DNA from: Bacteroidales bacterium
Lineage (GTDB): Bacteria > Bacteroidota > Bacteroidia > Bacteroidales > UBA10428
Direction: 5' to 3'
NCBI GenBank assembly: GCA_016935615.1
Contig: JAFGQO010000163.1
Span: 1 to 38,672 of the forward strand
Length of the DNA stretch: 38,672 nucleotides
Shown piece by piece: positions 24,969 to 33,313 of the stretch. Numbering within the stretch: the first letter of the stretch is position 1; the number at the start of each line of letters is the position of its first letter. The translations under genes and the position numbers were made by a program. The notes beneath the pieces were generated by a model, which ran no database searches, was not told where the DNA came from, and saw nothing but the letters and a program-made list of their open reading frames with translations.

Positions 24969-26105
24969 ATGAAAAAAAATTCCTTCAATACCATAAAACA
25001 TATATTGATACTGGTTTGTATCATCTTATCATCCTCCATTTCATGCAATTTGCATATGGATGTTCCGGAGCAACATGCATTACAATCGGACACACTGGTG
25101 GAAGATGATTCATTTTTAATCGGAGAATCCATTGCTTATAAGAACCTTGAGATTTTTCCGATAGTACGCAACGGGAAAACTGAAGGTCAAAAATACAGAA
25201 TCTTGTCTGAGGTTATTAAAGGTCAGGATGTTGTACTGGAAGAAACCGGCAATGTAAATTTGTTGAGTATTTCCAATAATACGAAGGATTATATTTTTAT
25301 CCTCGCTGGAGATATAGTGAAAGGAGGAAGACAAGACAGGACCATGGAGAATGATATCATTATTCCCCCCTATACGAAAAAAGTTCCTCTTGAGAGTTAC
25401 TGTGTTGAATCGGGAAGGTGGCAAAAAAGAGGCCAGGAAGAAGTGAATGAGTTTTCAGATAATACCAAAGTGCTCTCTTCCAGGGATCTTAAGCTTGCAT
25501 CGCGCTATTCAAAAGATCAGTCTGCTGTCTGGCAAAAAGTTACTGAGAAGCAATATAAGCTGAATAAAAACCTGGCGGAGATGAAGGGAGAAAATGTTGA
25601 TGTGCGATCGCCACAATCGGGAACAAGCCTGCAACTCACTCTTGAAAATAAAGAACTGGAGGATGTCACGAAAGAATTTAAGAGCAACCTGAATAATCTC
25701 AATGATTTTTCTGAGAATTCAATAGGATTTGCTTATGCTATCAATGGACAGTTCTATGGAATGGATATTTATCATAGCAGAGAACTTTTTGTGAAGCTAC
25801 AAGCCAAATTATTCGATGCTGTTATTGCAGAGGCCATTTCAGAATATGAAAAAGACATCTCTTTTGTTCCTGTAAACAGAGAAGATTTGTATGAATTAAT
25901 GAAGCATATGCTCTCTGCAAATGTTAAGGAAACAAAAATCAATGAACATACCATGGAACGTATGTTTGAAGGAGACCAGGGAGTGATGTTTGAAACGGTT
26001 GATATAACTCAGGAGAAACAATGGGTGAGAAAGAACTATATTTTCAAAGAGGACTATAAATCTGCAACAGAACAAAGGAACCAGGAAATAATTCAGATAA
26101 GATAG
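24969..26105 (+). CDS. ARPP-1-domain lipoprotein
   Basis: This is a 378-residue protein. Residues 1-27 form a lipoprotein signal (LSSSISC, a good lipobox with Cys27). From about residue 48 it matches the ARPP-1 family (a domain named for association with ADP-ribosylglycohydrolases and rhodanese-phosphatase proteins): YKNLEIFPIV, then FILAGDIVKGGRQDRT, VPLESYCVESGRW, and the region around IGFAYAINGQFYGMDIYHS. The biochemical role of ARPP-1 is not known. It follows the VWA lipoprotein gene by 57 bp with a strong inverted repeat in between, and both products should be lipid-anchored, which suggests a shared envelope role. A macro-domain gene lies 2.8 kb further on, beyond pheT. The family call is good; the function is open. 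Confidence 0.78.
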   Translation: MKKNSFNTIKHILILVCIILSSSISCNLHMDVPEQHALQSDTLVEDDSFLIGESIAYKNLEIFPIVRNGKTEGQKYRILSEVIKGQDVVLEETGNVNLLSISNNTKDYIFILAGDIVKGGRQDRTMENDIIIPPYTKKVPLESYCVESGRWQKRGQEEVNEFSDNTKVLSSRDLKLASRYSKDQSAVWQKVTEKQYKLNKNLAEMKGENVDVRSPQSGTSLQLTLENKELEDVTKEFKSNLNNLNDFSENSIGFAYAINGQFYGMDIYHSRELFVKLQAKLFDAVIAEAISEYEKDISFVPVNREDLYELMKHMLSANVKETKINEHTMERMFEGDQGVMFETVDITQEKQWVRKNYIFKEDYKSATEQRNQEIIQIR

Positions 26106-26207
26106 TTAGGCATCAATGTATGTTTTGGTTGTATTCCTGTTATAGTAATTGCATTCTGATAACGATTAAGTTTTCCTTTCGGAAAATAAATAAGACAATT
26201 GAATCCT

Positions 26208-26332
26208 GCGAGCGCATTGGCTTCGCCGAGCTCGCAAGCTCGGTTGACTACGTCGAGCTCGTAAATTCGGTTCTCCGTAGCCCCGCCTGCCATGACTTGT
26301 GGCGGGCAGGTTGCTGCGGGGTTAGCGAGCGC
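26208..26332. repeat. GC-rich composite palindromic element bounded by GCGAGCGC direct repeats
   Basis: The block is flanked by GCGAGCGC at 26208-26215 and 26325-26332. Inside are CGAGCT-CGCA-AGCTCG (6-bp stem), and an outer CCCCGC (26281) with GCGGGG (26316) pair that encloses an inner CCTGCC...GGCAGG hairpin. The inner hairpin resembles the one at 1187-1209. The composition is far from that of the surrounding DNA. It looks like a non-coding repetitive element. Confidence 0.6.
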
Positions 26333-26370
26333 AAAAAAACAAAGAAGGATTCTTAATTCAAAACTTATAT

Positions 26371-26383
26371 ACCCTGTCAGGGT
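26371..26383. repeat. Short palindrome ACCCTG-T-CAGGGT
   Basis: This perfect 6-bp inverted repeat around a single base lies about 84 bp before pheT. It shares its core with the inverted repeat at 24920-24954, so the ARPP-1 gene is flanked on both sides by the same motif. It is followed by GTTTTAAT, a weak T-tract. Confidence 0.5.
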
Positions 26384-26466
26384 GTTTTAATCAAAGCAAT
26401 AAAATTTTGTTTATTTTTGTTTGCGTAGATGAACAAGTATAAAGAATCCCGTAAACGATTTGCCAA

Positions 26467-28914
26467 ATGAAGATTTCCTATAATTGGCTGAACGATTATA
26501 TTGACATAGATGTTGATCCAAATAAATTAGCCGATATACTGACTAATATTGGGCTTGAAGTTGAAGGAATTGAACAATTTGAAGAAGTGCGGGGAGGTAT
26601 GAAAGGGCTTATAATTGGTGAAGTTTTAACCTGTGAAAAGCATCCCAATGCAGATAAATTAAGTATTACCACGGTAAATACAGGGAAGGGTAATCCTCTG
26701 AAAATTGTATGCGGAGCGCCTAATGTAGCTCCAAAGCAAAAAGTAGTTGTTGCAACACCAGGTACGATCTTATTTGTTGGAGACAAGGAATTTACAATTC
26801 AAAAAACCAAAATCAGAGGGGCGGAGTCTGAAGGCATGATATGCGCAGAAGATGAAATTGGAATTGGTACCGTTCATGAAGGAATTCTTGTGCTGGATGA
26901 GAAAGCAGTTCCGGGAACCTCGGCAGCAGATTACTTTCAAATTGTCAGTGATACAGTTTTTGAGATAGGGTTGACACCTAACAGGATTGATGCTGCCTCA
27001 CATTTTGGCACAGCGCGTGATCTGGCTGCTTTTTTTTCGCTTTTGGGCAAAGTTAATCTAAGGAAGCCTGACATCAGCTCTTTTGCTTCCGATAACAACT
27101 CATTTCACATCCCCATTGAAATAAAAGATAGCGAAGGTTGCAGAAGATTTACCGGTCTGACAATATCTGATCTGGATGTAAAACCTTCACCAAAGTGGTT
27201 ACAAAGAAAACTGAAGTCAATAGGATTATCACCCATTAACAATATTGTTGATGTGACGAATTTTGTTCTTCACGAACTTGGTCAGCCCTTGCATGCATAT
27301 GATGCAAACAAATTGAACGGGAAAAAGATTATTGTTCAGAGACTTCCTTCAGGAACCAGGTTCATTACTTTAGATGAAGAAGAGAGAGAACTTTCCGATG
27401 AGGATATCATGGTATGTGATGCAAAAGAACCTGTTTGTATAGCCGGAGTTTTTGGCGGTTTGGATTCAGGAATTACAGAAAATACAAAAGCAATTTTTCT
27501 TGAATCGGCTTATTTTGATCCTGTTTTGGTGAGAAGAACAGCTCGTCGTCATGATTTGAACACCGATTCTTCTTTTCGCTTTGAACGGGGTGTGGATCCT
27601 GAAAATACACTTTATGCTTTGAAAAGAGCAGCAATTTTAATAAAGGAACTTGCAGGAGGGAAAATTACTTCTGAAGCATTGGATATCCACTCTGTGCCGG
27701 TTAAGGCTGTTGTATTGGATATTTCATTTGAACACATAGATAGATTAATCGGGAAATCCCTCGATAAGAAAATACTCAGAAACATTTTGCAATCTCTCGA
27801 TTTTGAGATTAAGAAAGAGGGCAAAGAACAATTTACTCTCAGGGTTCCTCCCTACAGGGTCGATGTAACGAGGGAAGCTGATGTCATAGAGGAAATTTTA
27901 AGAATATACGGGTATAATAAGATAGAAATCTCCGATAAACTGAATGCAAGTCTTTCTTATGTAGATCAACCTGAGAATGAAATAATGGTTGATAAAGTGA
28001 GTAATTTTCTTTCAGCAAATGGTTTTCATGAGATCATGTCCAATTCGTTGACTAAAAAAGATTATTATTTGGATTTGACTACTTATCCGGAAGATAAGCT
28101 GGTAAATATTTTGAATCCGCTGAGCAATGAATTGAATGTTATGCGACAAACATTATTGTTTAATGGTCTGGAAGCCATTGCTTACAATATGAACCATAAA
28201 AACCAGAATCTCCGGTTGTATGAATACGGGAGGGTTTATTCGCTAAAATCAAAGAATACCGCACAATTTAAAAATTTTCATGAAGTTCCGTCGTTTGGAT
28301 TGTTTATTACAGGGGATCATGACGAGCAATCATGGGCTATACCGGATTCTTCATCTACTTTTTTTCAACTCAAAGCATTTTATCAGAATTTAATTCAATA
28401 TATCGGAGTTGATCCGAAAGTATTTGATGTAAAACTTATCAATAACCAGAAGGATATTTTTTCAGGTGGGTTACATTATTTTCATAAGAACAACATTGTA
28501 ATAAAAGCAGGAAGTATTCATCCTGACATACTCCAACAGTTTGATATTGAGAAAGAAGTCTTTTTTTCAGAAATAAACTGGGAATACCTTATCACGCTGG
28601 TTGATAGGAAAAATAGATTTAATGAGATGTGCAGATACCCTGAAGTAAGGCGTGATCTTGCCCTGTTAATCGATGAGGACATTAGTTATTCTTCCATTGA
28701 AAAAATTGCCTTTCAGACTGAGAATAATTTATTGAAAAGGGTGAATCTTTTTGATTATTATAAAGGGAAGAATATTCCGGAAGGCAAAAAATCATATGCA
28801 GTGAGCTTTGTTCTTCAGGATCAGAAGAAAACTTTAACTGATAAGGAAATTGAAAAAATAATGGAGAAGATAAGCGATAATCTGAAAAAGGATCTACATG
28901 CTGAATTAAGATAA
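26467..28914 (+). CDS. pheT: Phenylalanyl-tRNA synthetase beta subunit
   Basis: This is the 815-residue beta chain of the alpha2-beta2 enzyme that charges tRNA-Phe. It starts with the canonical [13 protein letters not shown]. Domains: an EMAP-like tRNA-binding OB fold (about 40-150; [14 protein letters not shown]), the B3/B4 editing region (about 220-390; [10 protein letters not shown], then [17 protein letters not shown]), a B5 domain (about 410-480), the catalytic-like core, and a C-terminal FDX-ACB anticodon-binding domain from about 720 ([16 protein letters not shown]). Length is normal. pheS is not adjacent, as in many Bacteroidota. The gene heads a plus-strand run in which the macro-domain gene starts 11 bp after its stop. 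Confidence 0.97.
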   Translation: MKISYNWLNDYIDIDVDPNKLADILTNIGLEVEGIEQFEEVRGGMKGLIIGEVLTCEKHPNADKLSITTVNTGKGNPLKIVCGAPNVAPKQKVVVATPGTILFVGDKEFTIQKTKIRGAESEGMICAEDEIGIGTVHEGILVLDEKAVPGTSAADYFQIVSDTVFEIGLTPNRIDAASHFGTARDLAAFFSLLGKVNLRKPDISSFASDNNSFHIPIEIKDSEGCRRFTGLTISDLDVKPSPKWLQRKLKSIGLSPINNIVDVTNFVLHELGQPLHAYDANKLNGKKIIVQRLPSGTRFITLDEEERELSDEDIMVCDAKEPVCIAGVFGGLDSGITENTKAIFLESAYFDPVLVRRTARRHDLNTDSSFRFERGVDPENTLYALKRAAILIKELAGGKITSEALDIHSVPVKAVVLDISFEHIDRLIGKSLDKKILRNILQSLDFEIKKEGKEQFTLRVPPYRVDVTREADVIEEILRIYGYNKIEISDKLNASLSYVDQPENEIMVDKVSNFLSANGFHEIMSNSLTKKDYYLDLTTYPEDKLVNILNPLSNELNVMRQTLLFNGLEAIAYNMNHKNQNLRLYEYGRVYSLKSKNTAQFKNFHEVPSFGLFITGDHDEQSWAIPDSSSTFFQLKAFYQNLIQYIGVDPKVFDVKLINNQKDIFSGGLHYFHKNNIVIKAGSIHPDILQQFDIEKEVFFSEINWEYLITLVDRKNRFNEMCRYPEVRRDLALLIDEDISYSSIEKIAFQTENNLLKRVNLFDYYKGKNIPEGKKSYAVSFVLQDQKKTLTDKEIEKIMEKISDNLKKDLHAELR

Positions 28915-28925
28915 AAAACAATATT

Positions 28926-29432
28926 ATGACCAAACTCACTCTTAAAAAAGGAGATATTACAAAACTCAAAGTTGACGTAATAGTCAATGCGGCAAATTCT
29001 TCCTTATTGGGTGGAGGTGGAGTTGATGGTGCAATTCACAGAGCGGCAGGACCCGGTTTACTGGCCGAGTGTAAAACACTGGGAGGATGCCCGGTTGGAG
29101 AAGCAAAAATAACCAGTGGGTACAATTTGCTGGCTAAATTTATAATTCATACAGTTGGTCCTGTTTGGCACGGAGGGAGTGACAATGAAGAAAAAATGCT
29201 TGCCAGCTGCTATCGCAATAGTTTACAGATAGCTGAGAATCTTAAGTTGAAGACTATTGCATTTCCAAATATTAGTACAGGGGTATATTGTTTCCCTAAG
29301 AGAGAAGCCGCAAAGATTGCTCTGGCACAGGCATATCAGTTTAGAGAAAATGCCGAGTTTATCAAAGAAATTATCTTTGTGGTTTTTGATGATGAGAATT
29401 ACGTAATCTATTCCGAATTGCTGGGTTTATAA
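28926..29432 (+). CDS. Macro-domain O-acetyl-ADP-ribose deacetylase / ADP-ribosyl hydrolase
   Basis: This is a 168-residue stand-alone macro domain of the YmdB/MacroD group. Diagnostic parts are [20 protein letters not shown], then [20 protein letters not shown], which contains the catalytic-loop Asp and Gly-rich ADP-ribose-binding region, [10 protein letters not shown], and [12 protein letters not shown], the phosphate-binding loop. Such enzymes remove acetyl from O-acetyl-ADP-ribose and mono-ADP-ribose from Asp/Glu residues. The gene starts 11 bp after pheT and is part of the same plus-strand run. An ARPP-1 gene, from a family associated with ADP-ribose biology, lies 2.8 kb upstream; that link is suggestive only. 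Confidence 0.93.
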   Translation: MTKLTLKKGDITKLKVDVIVNAANSSLLGGGGVDGAIHRAAGPGLLAECKTLGGCPVGEAKITSGYNLLAKFIIHTVGPVWHGGSDNEEKMLASCYRNSLQIAENLKLKTIAFPNISTGVYCFPKREAAKIALAQAYQFRENAEFIKEIIFVVFDDENYVIYSELLGL

Positions 29433-29460
29433 CTGGGGAATAAGTTTTAAGAAAATCATC

Positions 29461-30303
29461 GTGAGAGTTTCTTATCTTTATTTGAAAGAGATTGAAGTGA
29501 GAATTCTGTTTGTTTCTATTCTGGTACTAATTAATTATTCACTTGCCAGTTCACAGTGTTTTAACAACAACTTTGCATTTCAGGAGGGCGAAATCATCAG
29601 ATATCAGGCCTATTACAATTGGGGTTTTATATGGTTAAATGCCGGTTTTGTTGAATTTAAGGTAAAACCTGCAACATACCTTGATAAACAGGTATACCAT
29701 TTTGATTCATACGGTGCAAGTCATAAGTCCTATGATTGGATTTTTAAGGTAAGAGACAGGTATCAGGCATTCCTTGACAAGGAAACTCTCCGTCCTTTAT
29801 GGTTTCATCGTGAAAATTATGAAGGAGGTTTTGAGGTAAATAATGAGTACTTTTTTGATTATAAAAAGAACCTTGTATATTCCAGTACGGAAAATTCTGA
29901 TCGTCCATTTGCCAGAGATACCATTCAGATTCAGCCTTGTACATTTGATGTTTTATCTTTTGTATATCGCTGTCGTAATCTGGATTTCACAAAACTTCAA
30001 ATAGGTGATACAATTCCTGCAACTTCATTGCTCGATAATGAGATATTTACATTATATATTCGTTACCTCGGCAAAGAAAACATTAAAACCAGAGAAGGCA
30101 TTCCCTATCGTTGCATTAAGTTTTCTGCATTGTTAATAGAAGGCACAATTTTCAAAGGAGGAGAAGATATGATTGTTTGGATAACGGATGATGACAATCG
30201 TATTCCGGTTCTTGTTGAGGCAAAAATATTGATCGGATCGGTAAAGGCATATCTTGAAAGTGTGGAAGGATTAAAAAATCCTTTGACATCACGTATTGAA
30301 TAA
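29461..30303 (+). CDS. DUF3108-domain exported protein
   Basis: This is a 280-residue exported protein of the DUF3108 family, predicted to be a periplasmic or envelope beta-rich protein of unknown function. Family-like parts are FQEGEIIRYQAYYNWGFIWL near the start of the mature protein, then DWIFKVRDRYQAFLD and a C-terminal VWITDDDNRIPVLVEAKI followed by IGSVKAYLES. No ATG gives the signal peptide: the frame opens with GTG at 29461, and a second in-frame GTG at 29497, preceded by GAAAGAG at a 6-nt spacing, would give a cleaner signal peptide (VRILFVSILVLINYSLASS). I keep the longer frame but think 29497 is at least as likely. The WD40 gene starts 3 bp after its stop. Confidence 0.8.
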   Translation: MRVSYLYLKEIEVRILFVSILVLINYSLASSQCFNNNFAFQEGEIIRYQAYYNWGFIWLNAGFVEFKVKPATYLDKQVYHFDSYGASHKSYDWIFKVRDRYQAFLDKETLRPLWFHRENYEGGFEVNNEYFFDYKKNLVYSSTENSDRPFARDTIQIQPCTFDVLSFVYRCRNLDFTKLQIGDTIPATSLLDNEIFTLYIRYLGKENIKTREGIPYRCIKFSALLIEGTIFKGGEDMIVWITDDDNRIPVLVEAKILIGSVKAYLESVEGLKNPLTSRIE

Positions 30304-30306
30304 TTC

Positions 30307-31467
30307 ATGAATAAACCAATATCTTGTATGAAATCACTAGCTTTTCTTTTGTTGAATTTGTTAATTATTAACAAACTCTCTGCGCAGGATGATGAATATC
30401 TGTTGAAAGTCTTTAAAGAACATAAAGGATCTGTTTTAAGTGTTGCGTTCAGTCCTGACAATAAATTTCTGGCAAGTGGAGGTGAAGATAAGTTATTATG
30501 CTTTTACAATTTGCAGACCCTTGAGGTTGATTCAAAACTGTCTGATAATTATTTTCCTCCCCGCGCTATAGAAATTACACAGGTAAACAATCTGTTTTTT
30601 GGTTCCGGGAATGATATAAAATTAATTGACATGAATAACAATACTCTGGCTGTTTTTAAGGGAAATTCAACACATATCTGGTCGCTCGATTATGCGCCCG
30701 AAAGAAATAAAATTGCTGCAGGTTCTTATGATTATACTTTGAAAGTGTGGGATGTTCAAACGCAGGAAATTGAGTTTATCCTTGAAGGACATGAGAAGAG
30801 TACTCTTCCTGTTACATTCAGTCCCGATGAAAAATACCTTGTCAGCGGATCTCTTGACCGGACAGTAAAAGTATGGAATGCCAAAACAGGTGAACTTATG
30901 AAATCGCTTGAAAAACACACAGACAATATTTATGACATTGAGTTTCATCCGGGGGGTCAATATTTTGCATCCTGCTCGAGAGATCAGACAATTCGTCTCT
31001 GGGATTTTGAGACAGGCGAAGTAGTTATGACGTACAGCGGACATGATAAAGGAATTCTGGATATTGAATTTGCTCCTGATGGCAATCATATAATCAGTGC
31101 TTCTTTTGATGGTTCTATTCGTTTGTGGCAGACAAAGACAGGCAAAATGATCTACACATTCTCAGGTCATGAGGGTATTGTCAATTGTATTGCAGTGAAT
31201 GCTGACGGAGATCTGTTGGCGAGTGGAGGTGTAGATAAAAAAGTGTTATTGTGGAACCTGTCAAAAAAGATATTCGTTGAATATGCATTTTATAATGAAT
31301 TTCATGCCGACAAAAATGCAACGGGCATTTTTGATCCGAAGAAAAAAGGTGAAAGTAAGGATGATTATGAAGAACGTATGATGAAAGCAAAAGAACTGGA
31401 AGAAAAAATATTGGACGGGTATTACCAGAGATACTTAACAGAATTAAGAAATATTAAACTGAATTAG
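30307..31467 (+). CDS. Exported seven-bladed WD40 repeat protein
   Basis: This is a 386-residue protein with a signal peptide (possible starts at 30307 or 30328; the latter, MKSLAFLLLNLLI, is a cleaner signal), cleaved after KLSAQ. I count seven WD40 blades, enough for one closed propeller: for example VLSVAFSPDNKFLASGGEDK, TVKVWNAKTG, QTIRLWDFETG and GSIRLWQTKTG. Blade 2 is the most degenerate. The last 60 residues are charged and helical (KKKGESKDDYEERMMKAKEL). A propeller of this kind is a protein-binding scaffold, here outside the cytoplasm. It lies between the DUF3108 gene (3-bp gap) and mgsA (3-bp gap), so all three are almost surely co-transcribed. The binding partner is unknown. Confidence 0.88.
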   Translation: MNKPISCMKSLAFLLLNLLIINKLSAQDDEYLLKVFKEHKGSVLSVAFSPDNKFLASGGEDKLLCFYNLQTLEVDSKLSDNYFPPRAIEITQVNNLFFGSGNDIKLIDMNNNTLAVFKGNSTHIWSLDYAPERNKIAAGSYDYTLKVWDVQTQEIEFILEGHEKSTLPVTFSPDEKYLVSGSLDRTVKVWNAKTGELMKSLEKHTDNIYDIEFHPGGQYFASCSRDQTIRLWDFETGEVVMTYSGHDKGILDIEFAPDGNHIISASFDGSIRLWQTKTGKMIYTFSGHEGIVNCIAVNADGDLLASGGVDKKVLLWNLSKKIFVEYAFYNEFHADKNATGIFDPKKKGESKDDYEERMMKAKELEEKILDGYYQRYLTELRNIKLN

Positions 31468-31470
31468 CAT

Positions 31471-31941
31471 ATGAAAATTCAAAAGAGAATAGGTCTGGTT
31501 GCGCACGATAACAGAAAAAAAGATCTTGTTGAATGGGCAGAATGGAATTGGCAGGAATTGTTGAAGCATAAACTTGTGTGCACAGGAACAACTGGTCGTT
31601 TGATTGAAGAGGCCTTGCTGAAAAAGATAACAGAAAATTCTCAGGGGAATGAAAAACTGGAAATCGTGAAGCTTAAGTCAGGACCATTGGGAGGCGATCA
31701 GCAGCTCGGAGCGATGATTGCAGAAGGGAAAATTGACATACTGATATTTTTATGGGATCCAATGCAACCTCAGCCTCATGATGTTGATGTGAAAGCTTTG
31801 CTTCGCATAACAGTCTTATATAATATTCCTACCGCCAATAACAAATCTACAGCCGATTTTATAATTTCGTCCGATTTAATGCAACAGGAATATCATCCGA
31901 TTATTAAGGATTATTCGGGTTATATCAAGAGAAATATTTAA
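31471..31941 (+). CDS. mgsA: Methylglyoxal synthase
   Basis: This is a 156-residue enzyme that converts dihydroxyacetone phosphate to methylglyoxal plus phosphate, a bypass that relieves sugar-phosphate build-up. Family blocks: IGLVAHDNRKKDLVEWA, with the conserved His-Asp; CTGTTGRLIEEAL, the phosphate-binding TGTTG; SGPLGGDQQLGAMIAEGKID, with the catalytic Asp; and FLWDPMQPQPHDVDVKALLR. All are strongly conserved, so this is a confident call. It starts 3 bp after the WD40 stop and is the last gene of the plus-strand run; it converges on the aminotransferase gene with only 33 bp between the two stops and no obvious terminator. Confidence 0.97.
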   Translation: MKIQKRIGLVAHDNRKKDLVEWAEWNWQELLKHKLVCTGTTGRLIEEALLKKITENSQGNEKLEIVKLKSGPLGGDQQLGAMIAEGKIDILIFLWDPMQPQPHDVDVKALLRITVLYNIPTANNKSTADFIISSDLMQQEYHPIIKDYSGYIKRNI

Positions 31942-31974
31942 AATGGATAGCCTTGTCAATATATAGTTATTGTT

Positions 31975-33168
31975 TTAGGTTAAAGCCTTCAATGCTGTTT
32001 TCAAACGTTTAATGGCTTCCGTAATTTTGTCGTCGGAGATTGCGAAAGAAATTCTCAAACAGGTGGGTTCACCAAATGCTTCTCCCGGTACTGTGGCAAT
32101 ATGGCCTTCATTTAAGAGATAAAGACAAAGATCCGTTGATGATGTTATTTTCTGACCCTTAAAAGATTTTCCGAAATATCCATCAATCCTGGGGAAAACA
32201 TAAAAGGCTCCTTCCGGCTCTGAAACTTGTATATTAGGAACATCCTTCAATAAACTCATAATCAATTCTTTTCTTCTTTTAAATGCCACAAGCATTTCCT
32301 TTACGCAGCTTTGGTCACCGGTAAGCGCAGTAACAGCAGCTTTTTGAGCATTTGTTGTCGGACCGGTAAGAATCTGGCCCTGAAGTTTTGTACAAGCTTT
32401 TGCCAGCCAAAGAGGAGCAGCAATGTATCCGATTCGCCAACCGGTCATTGCATAAGCTTTTGAGACTCCGTTAACAATTACCACGCGATCTTTAATGGAG
32501 TTAAACTGACCAATGGATTCATGTTTGCCTACAAAATTTATGTGTTCATAGATCTCATCTGTTATGACAAATATCCCGGGATATTTTTCAATAACTTTAG
32601 CAATGCCCTCCAGTTCAGATTTACTGTATACACTTCCTGTCGGATTCGACGGAGAACATAGAAGCAAGGCTTTGGTTTTTGGTGTGATTGCTTTTTCGAT
32701 TTGTTCCGGAGTTATTTTAAAATCATTTTCAATAACACCTCTTACAATAACATTTTTACCTTCTGCGAGCTTAACAAGTTCTGCATAAGTTACCCAATAA
32801 GGAGAAGGTACAATTACTTCATCATCTTTATTGATCAGACTCAGAATAACATTTGCCAGTGAATTCTTAGCTCCGGCTGATATAACAATTTGTTCAGGTG
32901 TAAAATCGAGGTTGTTCTCTCTCTTGAATTTTATGGTAACAGCTTCTCGCAATTCGGGAAAACCGGGAGCCGGCGGATAAAATGAATAGTTATCATCTAT
33001 CGCTTTTTTCCCCGCGTTTTTAATATGGTCAGGTGTATTAAAATCAGGTTCTCCAACACTCAAATTAATAACATCAATTCCTTTGGCCTTGAGATCTTTA
33101 CCGGCCTGATTCATAGCCATTGTTGCTGAAGGAGAAAGATTTGCTAATCTTGCAGAAACTGGGTCCAT
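31975..33168 (-). CDS. Class I PLP-dependent aminotransferase, probably aspartate aminotransferase
   Basis: This is a 397-residue fold-type I enzyme of the bacterial AAT Ib group. It has the N-terminal VGEPDFNTPDHI and YSFYPPAPGFPELREAV, then PSNPTGSVYSKSEL with the conserved Asn and Pro, TDEIYEHI with the Asp that holds the PLP pyridine nitrogen, and GVSKAYAMTGWRIGY, which has the PLP-binding Lys. The C-terminal Arg that binds the substrate carboxylate is in EPTCLRISFA. Aspartate/oxaloacetate specificity is most likely; prephenate or other amino donors are possible in this group. It lies 145 bp downstream of htpG, and a strong terminator in that gap separates the two. Confidence 0.9.
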   Translation of the reverse strand: MDPVSARLANLSPSATMAMNQAGKDLKAKGIDVINLSVGEPDFNTPDHIKNAGKKAIDDNYSFYPPAPGFPELREAVTIKFKRENNLDFTPEQIVISAGAKNSLANVILSLINKDDEVIVPSPYWVTYAELVKLAEGKNVIVRGVIENDFKITPEQIEKAITPKTKALLLCSPSNPTGSVYSKSELEGIAKVIEKYPGIFVITDEIYEHINFVGKHESIGQFNSIKDRVVIVNGVSKAYAMTGWRIGYIAAPLWLAKACTKLQGQILTGPTTNAQKAAVTALTGDQSCVKEMLVAFKRRKELIMSLLKDVPNIQVSEPEGAFYVFPRIDGYFGKSFKGQKITSSTDLCLYLLNEGHIATVPGEAFGEPTCLRISFAISDDKITEAIKRLKTALKALT

Positions 33169-33258
33169 TATGCATTTATTAAATGGTTAATTTCTGTAAA
33201 AATATAACAATTTGATTGTTTCCTTATATGACAGGCAGCATTGTGTAAAATCTGTTAA

Positions 33259-33291
33259 TAAAAAAAGCCGTATGAAATACCATACAGCTTT
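33259..33291 (-). terminator. Intrinsic terminator downstream of htpG
   Basis: On the minus strand, AAAGCTGTATG pairs with CATACGGCTTT (11 bp with one G:U) around a 6-nt loop, then a T-run. It is 23 bp after the htpG stop, and isolates htpG from the aminotransferase gene. Confidence 0.85.
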
Positions 33292-33313
33292 ACTATCTAT
33301 TGATTGTTTATGA

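Larger units (their letters stand above)
26106..26466. other. Gene-free interval with GC-rich palindromes
   Basis: No gene is supportable in this 361-bp stretch. It contains a GC-rich palindromic block (26208-26332) in otherwise AT-rich DNA, a short ACCCTG-T-CAGGGT palindrome (26371-26383), and, nearer pheT, TATTTTTG (26412-26419), which fits the -7 box TANNTTTG but has no well-placed TTTG upstream. That box is the best candidate for the pheT promoter. Short reading frames across the block are explained by its palindromic, GC-rich make-up. Confidence 0.55.

Noticed and set aside
26120..26356. Short frames on both strands across the GC-rich block before pheT
   Set aside because: The codons run through palindromes and direct repeats on both strands at once; no start context or protein signature.
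20665..31941. A phage-defence island around the ARPP-1 and macro-domain genes
   Set aside because: No nuclease, restriction-modification, toxin, CBASS, reverse transcriptase or STING-like gene is present, and pheT and mgsA are housekeeping genes.
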